Below are positions 35,224 through 43,600 of a DNA stretch of 64,000 nt, piece after piece (position 1 is the stretch's first letter; each line of letters begins with the position of its first letter). A program made the position numbers and the translations under genes. The notes under the pieces were generated by a model that worked only from the letters and a program-made list of their open reading frames with translations, was not told the origin of the DNA and did no database searches. The stretch lies in assembly GCF_003429105.1 (NCBI RefSeq), contig NZ_QVTD01000003.1, positions 186,001-250,000 of the forward strand, read 5' to 3'. Source of the DNA: Peribacillus glennii (lineage in GTDB: Bacteria; Bacillota; Bacilli; Bacillales; DSM-1321).

Positions 35224-36012
35224 ATGGAAGCTTATAAAATTCTTTTTTTGGATATAGATGGGACAATTATGCGTCCTGATGAAACGATGGAGGAGTCCAC
35301 AAAAACAGCGATAGCCCGGGTTCAGGAACAAGGAATTGAAACCGTGCTTGCCACAGGCAGGCCCCTTCATGAAATCGCTGAGATCGGGCAATTGTTGAAC
35401 ATAAATTCTTTCATAGGCTATAATGGCGCTTATGCCGTATATCAGGGCCACGATGTATTCAAAAAACCGATGAGCAGCAGTTCAGTTGAATTATTCCTGG
35501 ATACTGCTAGGCAACACGGTCATGAGCTGGTTCTGTATTCGAGTACGAAAAATCACTTTACAACCCTGGCTGGTCGTGTGGTGGAGCGATTTATGGAGCA
35601 ATTTCATTTAAAAAAGAATGAAGCGTTTACCTCGGATGTGCTTGACGATATCCTTGGCATTACGATCATCGGTTCGGCAGACAACGATGCAGAGCTCTAT
35701 AAATCTAAGGAAGGGATTTATTTATCACAAGTAAATGTTGATGGATTCCGAAATTGTTTTGATGTAATCCGTTCCAATGTTAATAAAGGAACAGGTGTAA
35801 ATGCCTTATTAAGTCAGCTTGATATTCCCCGTTCGGCAGCGATTGCTTTTGGAGATGGAATGAACGACAAAGACATGTTGTCCGCTGTCGGGGAAAGCTT
35901 TGCGATGGGCAACAGCATGCCTGAACTATTTGCCTTTGCAAAGCATAACACCACGGAAGTGACCAATTCGGGTGTTTTTAACGGCCTAAAATCGCTTGGA
36001 TTGGTAGATTGA
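35224..36012 (+). CDS. Cof-type HAD-IIB phosphatase
   Basis: A 262-residue haloacid dehalogenase-type phosphatase. Motif I is LFLDIDGTI with the nucleophile aspartate at about residue 10, motif II threonine lies in VLATGRPL, and the C-terminal GDGMNDKDML carries the magnesium aspartates. The C2 cap typical of Cof proteins lies between. Substrates in the family are sugar phosphates, phosphorylated cofactors or FMN. The ATG at 35224 follows AAGGAG with six-base spacing; an upstream frame to 35164 lacks support. Stands alone, divergent from the c-di-GMP gene across a 286-bp spacer with no clear element. Confidence 0.9.
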   Translation: MEAYKILFLDIDGTIMRPDETMEESTKTAIARVQEQGIETVLATGRPLHEIAEIGQLLNINSFIGYNGAYAVYQGHDVFKKPMSSSSVELFLDTARQHGHELVLYSSTKNHFTTLAGRVVERFMEQFHLKKNEAFTSDVLDDILGITIIGSADNDAELYKSKEGIYLSQVNVDGFRNCFDVIRSNVNKGTGVNALLSQLDIPRSAAIAFGDGMNDKDMLSAVGESFAMGNSMPELFAFAKHNTTEVTNSGVFNGLKSLGLVD

Positions 36013-36121
36013 ATGTGCCTTTAACAGGCAAATTTAAAACCATACATTAAAATAGCGGTTACACAGGAGATCCTGAACCAATAGGATCCACTTTTCATAC
36101 AATTTTTCGGAGTTGGTAAAT

Positions 36122-37009
36122 TTGGAATTGCGGCAGCTTAAATATTTTCTGGAAGCGGTAAAGCAAAATAATATAACGAGAGCTTCGGAACATCTGCATA
36201 TTTCACAGCCTGCTTTAAGCAAAATGATCAAGAGCCTTGAGGAGGAAGTAGGCATGCCCCTCCTCCTCCGTTCCCATAAGACGGTCGAAATGACTGATGC
36301 CGGGCAAATCGTGTACGAATACGCCCAAAAAATACTTGCCCAGGTTGATGAAATGAACACCACTTTAAATGATATGACCAGCCTGGTTCGCGGCCAGATC
36401 AATATTGGCCTCCCACCTATAATAGGCAGCCTTTTCTTCCCCAAGGTGATGTCGGAATTCCACCGGCAATATCCGAATGTCAAGATCAACATAACCGAAT
36501 ATGGCGCGGCAAGGGTGGTAACTAGCGTGGAACAAGGCGAATTTGAGCTAGGCGTGGCCGTACTGCCGGTAGATGAAGCGCAATTCAATATATATCCGAT
36601 TGTCAAGGAAGAATTGCAGCTGCTGGTTCCCAAACAGCACCCCTTATCTGCCAGGAAAGAAGTCCACATAAAGGAACTCAAGGAGGAAGAATTTATCTTT
36701 TACAGTGAGGAATTTGCCCTTTATGATTTTGTGCGGAATCAATGCATCGAAGAAGGTTTTGAGCCAAAGATCCTCTTCAAGAGTTCCCAATGGGATTTTA
36801 TGACGGAAATGGTCGCCGCCAATTTAGGGATCTCTATCCTGCCTGAGTCCATTGGCGGCCGGGTAGAAAATAATCATATCAGCATACTAAAGCTAAACCC
36901 TGTTTTCCCATGGCATCTGGCGTTAATAACAAAAAAGGATCGCTATGTCTCCTTTGCAGGAAGGGCCTTTATCCAGTTTCTGCAAAAAGAGTACCGTCAT
37001 AACTTATAG
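36122..37009 (+). CDS. cidR: LysR-family regulator, CidR/YwbI-like
   Basis: A 295-residue LysR-type activator. The N-terminal winged helix (LELRQLKYFLEAVKQNNITR and the following HLHISQPALSKM) recognises DNA and the C-terminal half is a periplasmic-binding-like effector domain. It precedes cidA and cidB on the same strand, the ywbI-ywbH-ywbG arrangement of B. subtilis, where the regulator responds to acetate or overflow metabolism. The TTG at 36122 is chosen, since a GGAG lies upstream with good spacing and LysR proteins of this group start with this motif. Confidence 0.88.
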   Translation: MELRQLKYFLEAVKQNNITRASEHLHISQPALSKMIKSLEEEVGMPLLLRSHKTVEMTDAGQIVYEYAQKILAQVDEMNTTLNDMTSLVRGQINIGLPPIIGSLFFPKVMSEFHRQYPNVKINITEYGAARVVTSVEQGEFELGVAVLPVDEAQFNIYPIVKEELQLLVPKQHPLSARKEVHIKELKEEEFIFYSEEFALYDFVRNQCIEEGFEPKILFKSSQWDFMTEMVAANLGISILPESIGGRVENNHISILKLNPVFPWHLALITKKDRYVSFAGRAFIQFLQKEYRHNL

Positions 37010-37085
37010 TTATGCAAATGATAATAAATATATATTTTACGAATACCTTTTTTCGTCTTAATATTACCTATACACAAAAGTGATG

Positions 37086-37099
37086 GACCATATATGGTC
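37086..37099. promoter_or_regulatory. palindrome before cidA
   Basis: GACCATATATGGTC is a 14-bp perfect palindrome located 28 bp before the cidA start, in the spacer between cidR and cidA. It overlaps the expected transcription start region and could be an operator or a weak hairpin with the following T run (CTTTTTT). Function inferred from position. Confidence 0.35.
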
Positions 37100-37126
37100 T
37101 GTCCTTTTTTAGGAAGGATGTTAACG

Positions 37127-37495
37127 ATGAAAATAGGAATTATCATTCTGCAAATACTGTTTATTCATATATTTCTATTTTTTGGAGCTGTTATTAAACA
37201 ACTTCTGCAAATTCCGATACCCGCTTCAATGATTGGGCTTCTTCTCTTGTTGGCGGCGCTTATGTTGAAAATAGTCAAGCTGGAATGGCTGGAAAGAGGA
37301 GCAAACTGGCTGCTGTCCGAACTGCTTCTATTTTTTATTCCCTCTGCAGTAGGGATCGTCAATTATGATGAAATTCTTAGCTGGCAAGGTGCGGAGGCAG
37401 TTCTTTTAATTGGCATAAGTACGTTCATCGTCATGGGGACTACCGCATTTGTATCCGAAAAACTCGATCATAAAGAAAGGAGGGGCGCAAGGTGA
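37127..37495 (+). CDS. cidA: CidA/LrgA family holin-like protein
   Basis: A 122-residue membrane protein with four hydrophobic segments, of the CidA/LrgA family. The conserved IPASMIGLLLLLAAL and LLFFIPSAVGIVNY segments are clear. CidA-type proteins affect murein hydrolase activity and cell death, and in B. subtilis the related pair takes part in pyruvate or acetate handling. Start ATG 37127 behind AGGAAGG. It overlaps cidB by four bases. Confidence 0.9.
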   Translation: MKIGIIILQILFIHIFLFFGAVIKQLLQIPIPASMIGLLLLLAALMLKIVKLEWLERGANWLLSELLLFFIPSAVGIVNYDEILSWQGAEAVLLIGISTFIVMGTTAFVSEKLDHKERRGAR

Positions 37496-38187
37496 AGCTA
37501 ATCCTTTTTACGCTCATCACCATTTTCATCTATATGCTGGCAAAACGGGCATATAAAAAGTGGCCTTTCCCCTTCTTGCATCCTTTATTGATCAGTCCGC
37601 TTGCTATCATTCTATTGATCACGGCAGCAAATGTACCGGCAGCCGAGTACCTGGAAGGGTCGAAATGGATATCCCACTTGCTGGGACCGGCAACGGTGGC
37701 ATTTGCGATACCTATATACAAACACATGCACTTATTGAAGAAATACTTGAGAAACATCATTCTCAGTATTACGACGGGAACACTTGTGGCCATTTTTTCT
37801 TCTTTTGCCCTATCCCTATTTATGCATTTGAGTCCCGATCTTATTGTCAGCATCCTGCCAAGGTCGATCACTACCCCGATTGCGATAGAGGTTTCAAAGG
37901 AAATTGGGGGTCTTCCTGCCTTGACAACCGTGTTTGTCATTTTTACCGGAGTAATCGGCGGCATTATCGGCCCTTCTGCAATCAAGTGGCTTTCGATTAC
38001 CTCTCCTGTTGCCAGGGGTCTCGCCCTTGGAATGGGCGCGCATGGTGTCGGGACCAATAAAGCAAGGGAATATGGCGAACAGGAAGCAACATTTTCAACA
38101 CTTGCCATGATCCTTGCTGCCTGGATCACGATGTTTTGGGGCAATTCGCTGATCCCATTAATGACCAGGATCATACCTCAGATGTAA
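37492..38187 (+). CDS. cidB: CidB/LrgB family membrane protein
   Basis: A 231-residue LrgB-family protein with about six to eight membrane segments and the family core SITTPIAIEVSKEIGG, GVIGGIIGPSAIKWL and GLALGMGAHGVGTNKA. It works with CidA. GTG start overlapping the cidA stop (GTGA), with AAGGAGGGG upstream inside cidA. The product is not truncated. Confidence 0.92.
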   Translation: MKLILFTLITIFIYMLAKRAYKKWPFPFLHPLLISPLAIILLITAANVPAAEYLEGSKWISHLLGPATVAFAIPIYKHMHLLKKYLRNIILSITTGTLVAIFSSFALSLFMHLSPDLIVSILPRSITTPIAIEVSKEIGGLPALTTVFVIFTGVIGGIIGPSAIKWLSITSPVARGLALGMGAHGVGTNKAREYGEQEATFSTLAMILAAWITMFWGNSLIPLMTRIIPQM

Positions 38188-38216
38188 TACACCGTTTCAC
38201 ATAGTAACGCATTACC

Positions 38217-38320
38217 GCGCTGGGGGTCAGACCCCCAGCGCTTTAACGTATTAACGTGTCTGGGGTATAATCCCCGTTGCTTTAACGCATTCACTGTACC
38301 GGGGGACTCCCCCCCTAGTC
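38217..38320. repeat. cluster of GGGGTC-type palindromes between convergent genes
   Basis: The 25-bp perfect palindrome GCGCTGGGGGTCAGACCCCCAGCGC is at 38217-38241. Two degenerate versions follow (CTGGGGTATAATCCCCG at about 38260-38276 and CCGGGGGACTCCCCCC at about 38299-38314), joined by near-identical spacers TTTAACGTATTAACGTG and TTTAACGCATT. I recall similar dispersed elements in Bacillales genomes. It also serves as a likely terminator for cidB and the opposing CBS gene. Confidence 0.7.
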
Positions 38321-39037
38321 ACTTATTTCTGCTTCAAGCAAGTCCCAGGATGTGATAATTCCGTTTGGCTTTTCTTTGTCTGATCCAGTTTTGGTGATTA
38401 GTATGGCTTCAATTTTCTGATTCTTTGCGTGATATTCCTCGAAAATATCTTCTATTTCGAACAGGCTGCTGTCCTGGGAAACAAAAACAACATGGTGTTT
38501 GATTCTGCCATTATATAATTCTCCCACTTTTACCTGTTTAAGATTCATGTTTTCATTCGAAAAGTGTTCAGCCAGATATTTAACAATCTCAGCTGATGTT
38601 AGCAGCCAGGCATATTCCCCATTCGATTTGTACACGGGAAACTGGGAAAGCGATTCTTTTTTTATTGCGGCAAGCACCTCAGAAAGCATGTCTGTTTCCT
38701 GGAAATAAGTAACCGGCTTGGTTGCAATTGAAAGTGCCGATGCCGGCTTCTCAAACTCATCGGCAATGCTTTCGATTTTATTTATGATTTCGAGATGGGG
38801 TTCGGCAATATAGAACCCCTCCTCTATCTTTTCATGGACAATGGCATTTCGCAGTTTTGCAAACTGGGATAAATCATGTTCATAATAACGGATGAATGCA
38901 TGGTTTTTACCCTTATATACCAGGTCGCTGAATTTATCAGTTTTTGCATTTTTTACTGTCTGCATCAAGGCCTTATGAATCCGATTGAATGCTGCCTCAA
39001 AACGTTCTGACTGGCTTTGTTTAGTTTGTGTGTCCAT
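38315..39037 (-). CDS. CBS-domain protein
   Basis: A 240-residue soluble protein. The first 100 residues are helical with many charged residues; residues about 105-235 form a pair of CBS motifs (MLSEVLAAIKKESLSQFPVY and SSLFEIEDIFEEYHAKNQKIEAIL), which usually bind adenosine nucleotides. The N-terminal region resembles no domain I can name. No enzyme domain is attached, so a nucleotide-responsive regulator of another protein is likely. TTTAGGAG precedes the ATG. Monocistronic and convergent with cidB. Confidence 0.82.
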   Translation of the reverse strand: MDTQTKQSQSERFEAAFNRIHKALMQTVKNAKTDKFSDLVYKGKNHAFIRYYEHDLSQFAKLRNAIVHEKIEEGFYIAEPHLEIINKIESIADEFEKPASALSIATKPVTYFQETDMLSEVLAAIKKESLSQFPVYKSNGEYAWLLTSAEIVKYLAEHFSNENMNLKQVKVGELYNGRIKHHVVFVSQDSSLFEIEDIFEEYHAKNQKIEAILITKTGSDKEKPNGIITSWDLLEAEISD

Positions 39038-39123
39038 CTTAGATCTCTCCTAAAAAATAGTATCCTTACTATCTGAGTCTTTCCCTTTATTACCTGATCT
39101 CTAACATAAACCGGTACATTGAG

Positions 39124-39198
39124 GTCTATTAAGGGATCCAGCCTCGGGGTAATATATAACCATAATATTGAATAACAATAGTACTCTTCTTAATAGAC
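39124..39198. repeat. long-loop inverted repeat upstream of the lactonase gene
   Basis: GTCTATTAAG at 39124-39133 and CTTAATAGAC at 39189-39198 are perfect 10-bp complements separated by 55 bp. They lie in the 295-bp divergent spacer between the CBS gene and the lactonase gene. Could be paired operator half-sites or chance; the rest of the spacer shows nothing clear. Confidence 0.3.
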
Positions 39199-39332
39199 TG
39201 GGATATGGATATTCCTCCATATTAATTAATATTTTCAGGATGCCCGTTGCCCATTGGATACAGGTGTGAGATTCTGTAGAACAGGATACTTATGATAAAA
39301 TAGAAATGATATTTTTTTGGAGGCGATCATTT

Positions 39333-40382
39333 ATGAAACTGAAAGGTTATATCGGAACATATACAAAAGGTGACAGCGAGGGCATTTATGCTTTTACCCT
39401 TGATACAGAAAACGGTATGCTTAGCAAGACGAGCCTTGCCGCACGATTGGAAAATCCTACATATGTAACGGTCAGCAAAGATAATAGAAATCTGTTTGCA
39501 GTAGTAAAGGAAGACGCTTCCGGTGGTGCAGCCGCCTACTCCCTAGATGAACAAACGGGAGAGCTTTCTTTAATAAACTCCAAGGTTACGGAGGGTGCTT
39601 CCCCCTGCCATATCGATGTTGATAGAGCAAAGAGAAACATCGTGACTGCGAATTATCATAGAGGAACAGTTGAATCATACACTATTGAAAATGAGGAGGG
39701 CTCTTTAAACGCCACTGGTTCTGTCATTCAGCATGAAGGTACAGGGCCGGATAAAGAAAGACAGGAAAAGCCTCATGTGCATTATTCTGGTTTTACACCT
39801 GACGAGAGATATATTGCAGTCGTGGACTTAGGTACCGACAGGATTGTAACTTATCGATTATCAGACGGAAAATTAACGGAGGTGCAATCGCTAAACGTGA
39901 AACCTGGAAGCGGCCCAAGGCATCTTGTTTTCCATCCCAATGGAAAATATGCTTACGCCATGACTGAGTTAAGCAATGAAGTGATTGTTTTAGCTTATAA
40001 TCGCGAGGAGGGCAGTTTTGAAGAACTGCAATACATTTCGGCCATTCCAAATGATTTTACTGAAAATAGCCAGGGAAGTGCGATCCGCATATCCAATGAC
40101 GGGCGTTTTGTCTATGCAGGCAACCGCGGCCATGACAGTATCGCTTTGTTTGCTGTAAACCAAGATTCTGGAGAACTGGCTTTTATAGAGCATACATCAA
40201 CCGAAGGAAATTGGCCCCGTGATTTTGAGATTGACCCGACTGGAAAATTTGTGGTTGCCTCCAATCAGGAATCCCATAACCTGGTCCTTTTCTCCAGGAA
40301 TGAGGAAACAGGTAAACTTGCCTTGCTTCAATCAGATATAACAGTCCCATACCCGGTCTGTGTAACTTTTTTAAATGTTTAA
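39333..40382 (+). CDS. pgl: lactonase family seven-bladed propeller, 6-phosphogluconolactonase
   Basis: A 349-residue beta-propeller protein of the YkgB/Pgl lactonase family, the same length as the B. subtilis enzyme that hydrolyses 6-phosphogluconolactone in the pentose phosphate pathway. Family blades are seen as IGTYTKGDSEGIYAF, NPTYVTVSKDNRNLFAV, ASPCHIDVDRAKR, GPRHLVFHPNGKYAY and NWPRDFEIDPTGKFV. The ATG at 39333 follows TTGGAGGCG; an upstream frame to 39306 is not needed. Followed by a terminator, so single-gene. Confidence 0.9.
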   Translation: MKLKGYIGTYTKGDSEGIYAFTLDTENGMLSKTSLAARLENPTYVTVSKDNRNLFAVVKEDASGGAAAYSLDEQTGELSLINSKVTEGASPCHIDVDRAKRNIVTANYHRGTVESYTIENEEGSLNATGSVIQHEGTGPDKERQEKPHVHYSGFTPDERYIAVVDLGTDRIVTYRLSDGKLTEVQSLNVKPGSGPRHLVFHPNGKYAYAMTELSNEVIVLAYNREEGSFEELQYISAIPNDFTENSQGSAIRISNDGRFVYAGNRGHDSIALFAVNQDSGELAFIEHTSTEGNWPRDFEIDPTGKFVVASNQESHNLVLFSRNEETGKLALLQSDITVPYPVCVTFLNV

Positions 40383-40415
40383 TTTGTTATAGGTTCCGCA
40401 AAATACATGTATGCA

Positions 40416-40446
40416 GGATGAGCAGTTTTTTTGCTCATCCTTTTTT
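40416..40446 (+). terminator. terminator after the lactonase gene
   Basis: GGATGAGCA/TGCTCATCC, a nine-bp stem with a seven-base loop and TTTTTT. Confidence 0.9.
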
Positions 40447-40535
40447 AAACCGATATAATTTGGTCAGTTATGAAAAGTAAGTATCAGTTAATTTGTAAGG
40501 ATTAAAGGATAATCTTATAGAAAGAAGATGAATGC

Positions 40536-41582
40536 ATGGCTAGTGAAAGCAACCAAAAGCAATTAAGCGATATTAAATTTTCCGTGCTTGACCTCTCCCC
40601 TATCGTGGTGGGCGGTACTGCTTCGGAGTCCTTGAAAAACACACTTGACCTCGCACAGCATGTCGAGAAATGGGGATATACCCGTTACTGGCTTGCTGAA
40701 CACCATAATATGACCGGGATAGCCAGTTCTGCGACATCAGTTGTAATCGGCCATGTCGCCGGCGGCACATCTAAAATCCGCGTTGGCTCAGGCGGTATCA
40801 TGCTGCCGAACCATGCGCCGCTTGTGATCGCTGAGCAGTTCGGAACCCTCGAGTCCCTCTTTCCGGGCCGGATCGACCTTGGACTGGGGCGCGCGCCTGG
40901 AACCGACCAACTTACTGCATATGCGCTGCGACGGGACAAAATGAGCAATGGCGAGGATTTTCCTGAACAAGTTGAAGAACTGCGAGCATATTTTAATCCG
41001 TCCTTAGCTGGTGGGAGCAGGCATGTAAGGGCAGTACCGGGTGAAGGATTAAATATCCCAATCTGGCTCCTCGGCTCAAGCGGTTTTAGCGCCCAAATGG
41101 CCGGACAGCTTGGACTCCCATTCTCATTCGCAAGCCATTTCTCTCCAAAAAATACACTAGGTGCATTGAGGCTGTATCGCACAAGCTTCAAACCATCCGA
41201 TGTGCTGGATAAACCATACGCTATGGTAGGGGTAAACGTGATAGCTGCTGAAACCGATGAAAAAGCAAAACGCCTTGCGACTTCCATGCAGCAGCAATTC
41301 CTTGCTCTTATCCGTAATAATCCGGGCCAATTGAAACCGCCGGTTGACAATATGGATGAAATTTGGACACCATACGAAATGGCGGCACTTGAGCAGCAGC
41401 TTGGCTCTTCCATTATCGGCGGCCCAGAGACCGTCAAGGAAAAGTTACAAGCCTTCCTTGATGAAACCCAGGCTGACGAAATGATCGTCAATGCCCAAAT
41501 TTTTGACCATTATGACCGTCTGAGATCCTATGAGATTGTTTCTGACATTACGGGAATTAACCCAGCTTCCAATCCATTATAG
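40536..41582 (+). CDS. LLM-class flavin-dependent oxidoreductase
   Basis: A 348-residue luciferase-like monooxygenase of the MsnO8-type branch common in Bacillus (YceB/YtmO relatives). The TIM-barrel core shows [35 protein letters not shown] and [14 protein letters not shown], which build the flavin phosphate site. These proteins usually use FMNH2 from a partner reductase. In contrast with the enzyme at 46 kb, nothing suggests F420 use. The substrate is unknown. Starts with ATG 40536 behind GAAAGAAG; no co-transcribed neighbour. Confidence 0.88.
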   Translation: MASESNQKQLSDIKFSVLDLSPIVVGGTASESLKNTLDLAQHVEKWGYTRYWLAEHHNMTGIASSATSVVIGHVAGGTSKIRVGSGGIMLPNHAPLVIAEQFGTLESLFPGRIDLGLGRAPGTDQLTAYALRRDKMSNGEDFPEQVEELRAYFNPSLAGGSRHVRAVPGEGLNIPIWLLGSSGFSAQMAGQLGLPFSFASHFSPKNTLGALRLYRTSFKPSDVLDKPYAMVGVNVIAAETDEKAKRLATSMQQQFLALIRNNPGQLKPPVDNMDEIWTPYEMAALEQQLGSSIIGGPETVKEKLQAFLDETQADEMIVNAQIFDHYDRLRSYEIVSDITGINPASNPL

Positions 41583-41702
41583 GCTGTATTCATGTATAAA
41601 ATGGAGGTAAGCGGTGCTTGTACCGTCTGCCTCCTTTTGTTCGGGAACTTGACGCAATTATAGAAGAGAGTTTCCTTTATCTTGTTCTTAAGCAAGTGAT
41701 TA

Positions 41703-42227
41703 TTAGTGTTTAAAAAACTCACGAGGTACAAAAGTGTTTTTCGTAAAAGGCAGAATTCCGTTCATTGTCCAGGCACGATCATCATTCGGTTTTAACGTTG
41801 CTAGAATCGCCTCGTTGATCAGGGTTTTGCCAGTTGTATTTTGGTATGGGATCGAATCATGGATTGGTGCTGCAGCCATAGATTTTATTACTAAAACGAT
41901 TTGGGAATATAGCAATATATGGTTGTACTTTATTTTATTCCAAGTTATTCCATAAACCAAGCGGGGGTTTGAATTGACAACAAACAAAATACCGGTGAGA
42001 AAGGCTGAAATAATAGTTACTACACCTGCTTGAAACAAATTTAATTTTCCGGCAGGAGGAAGATAAGAATGGCCAATCATAAAGATTCGAATAACAACCA
42101 TGGAAGATATCCAAAGCGTGATGTAGGTTTTCAGGCCAAAAAGACGTTTTTCATTCGCGACCGGATTCAATGATTCCCTTCTAGAATTTTTGTTATGTCT
42201 GTTGTGTGGTGGCCCGTATTGATTCAT
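41703..42227 (-). pseudogene. NCS1 permease relic with internal inversion
   Basis: The minus-strand frame from 42227 encodes the N-terminus of an NCS1 transporter (ITLWISSMVVIRIFMIG, then AGVVTIISAFLTGILF and PRLVYGI) which aligns with residues 30-95 of the intact paralogs at 49 and 53 kb. The next stretch of the family (IPFIVQARSSFG, then RVLPVVFWYGIESWIGA and YFILFQVI) is found on the opposite strand at about 41748-41950. Flipping that segment back restores one continuous frame ending LPFTKNTFVPREFFKH-stop. Even so only about 174 residues of the usual 470 remain, so the gene is dead. Confidence 0.75.
41746..41951 (+). other. inverted segment inside the NCS1 relic
   Basis: This roughly 205-bp block reads as NCS1 coding sequence on the plus strand while its flanks read on the minus strand. 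Breakpoints sit at ATTCC/GGAAT microhomology (AGAATTCCG on the left, GTTATTCCAT on the right). De-inversion joins TATGGAAT to TCCGTTCATT and keeps the frame on both sides. The repeats are too short for known site-specific invertases, so replication-linked inversion is more likely than a switch. Confidence 0.65.
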
Positions 42228-42436
42228 CCTTTTTTTGAATTTTCATTATTTCTGTGAAATTATACTCTCCCAGTCTTAAGTAAACAATACTGATAGCTTT
42301 AGAGTTTGGTTCTGGCTTATACTAAGCTTTGTTTATGATAATCATAGAAAATAAAGAATAAAGAATTATAATGGTTATCTGTGGCATGGGAATCAAAATC
42401 TTAATCATACTGCATAAGAAGGTATATCAGATATGG

Positions 42437-43600
42437 CTACTTCATTATTTCATACAGGGTATTTCGAACTGCGGGAACTCGCCCTAAATCCAGAATCAAG
42501 CGATTAAATTCTTCTGGATTCATATTCTCCCCGAATGGTGCACCAGCCGAGCGTGAAATTGTTTCGTCCATGAGTGTGCCCCCAAAATCATTTGCACCTG
42601 CATTTAAAATGATCTGACATGCTTTCGGACCATTTTTAACCCAGGAAACTTGTATATTATCTATCCAGTTATTCAGCATTATTCTTGCCACGGAAACTAC
42701 TTTAATATCCTCGATTCCAGTTGAACCAGCCCGAGCTCCATGTTTATTAAAAAGTTCAGTGTTATAATGAACAAAACCAAGAGGAACAAACTCTGTAAAA
42801 CCTCCGGTGTCCTTTTGAATATCACGTAAAAGGGCTAGGTGATTTGCCCAATGTTCCGGTCCGTCTATATGCCCATACATCATGGTAGAAGTTGAACGGA
42901 TTCCAAGTTTATGGGCCGTCTTTATCGTACTCACCCACTCTTCAGTAGTTAATTTATCTTTAGTTAATAACTTCCGTATCTTGGAATCCAGAATTTCTGC
43001 CGCTGTTCCAGGGATTGTGCCCAGACCCGCTTCTTTTAGACTGAATAAATGTTCCTCAATTGAAATCCCGCGTTTACGAGCCCCAAACTTTATTTCAAAT
43101 GGGGAAAATGCGTGGATATGGAGATCCGGAACAGCATCCTTAATTGCTTTAATAATCTCCACATAATAATTTTCGCTTACTCTGGGATGCAGTCCCCCTT
43201 GGATGCAAACTTCAGTCGCACCAATTCCCCAGGCATCTTTTGCCCTTTGAACAATTTCAGCCAAGGGTATAAAATAAGCACCTTCATCTTTTTCTGAAGC
43301 AGCGAATGCACAAAATTTACACCCTGTATAACAGACATTTGAAAAGTTAATATTTCTTGTTTTAACATACGTAATTATATCTCCTACAGACCTACGCCTT
43401 AATTCGTCAGCTGTTATCATCAATGCATACAGATCGATACCATCAGCTTCAAATAACCTAATTCCCTCTTGCACAGAGATTTCCTTGTCAGCCAATGCTT
43501 TATCCAGAATATTAGCAATATCAATTTGGGAACGTCCCAGCAATCTTTCAACCCCGACAAGTTTCATTTCTTCAATGGCTTGGCTACTGTTATTTATCAT
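42437..43600 (-). CDS. cofH: FO synthase subunit 2, CofH
   Basis: Radical SAM enzyme that joins tyrosine-derived 4-hydroxybenzyl to 5-amino-6-ribitylaminouracil, the first half of FO (8-hydroxy-5-deazaflavin) synthesis. The 387-residue protein has the Fe-S site FSNVCYTGCKFCAFA (C90, C94, C97) and the signature blocks EVCIQGGLHP, HAFSPFEIKFGARKRG and GTIPGTAAEILDSKIR. It resembles CofH rather than the menaquinone enzyme MqnC, in keeping with cofG beside it. It overlaps cofG by four bases (ATGA), so the two subunits are translationally coupled. F420 genes are rare in Bacillaceae. Confidence 0.93.
   Translation of the reverse strand: MINNSSQAIEEMKLVGVERLLGRSQIDIANILDKALADKEISVQEGIRLFEADGIDLYALMITADELRRRSVGDIITYVKTRNINFSNVCYTGCKFCAFAASEKDEGAYFIPLAEIVQRAKDAWGIGATEVCIQGGLHPRVSENYYVEIIKAIKDAVPDLHIHAFSPFEIKFGARKRGISIEEHLFSLKEAGLGTIPGTAAEILDSKIRKLLTKDKLTTEEWVSTIKTAHKLGIRSTSTMMYGHIDGPEHWANHLALLRDIQKDTGGFTEFVPLGFVHYNTELFNKHGARAGSTGIEDIKVVSVARIMLNNWIDNIQVSWVKNGPKACQIILNAGANDFGGTLMDETISRSAGAPFGENMNPEEFNRLILDLGRVPAVRNTLYEIMK

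Noticed and set aside
36034..36681. 215-codon minus-strand frame opposite cidR
   Set aside because: Shadow of the LysR coding sequence; no ribosome site or family.
37530..38174. Long frames on both strands opposite or out of phase with cidB
   Set aside because: The cidB frame holds the LrgB motifs and the coupled start; the others are shadows.
40685..41491. 268-codon minus-strand frame opposite the LLM oxidoreductase
   Set aside because: Long but purely antisense; the plus strand carries clear family motifs.
41746..41951. Idea that the inverted NCS1 segment is an active phase-variation switch
   Set aside because: Flanking inverted repeats are only about five bases, no recombinase is nearby, and neither orientation gives a full-length gene.
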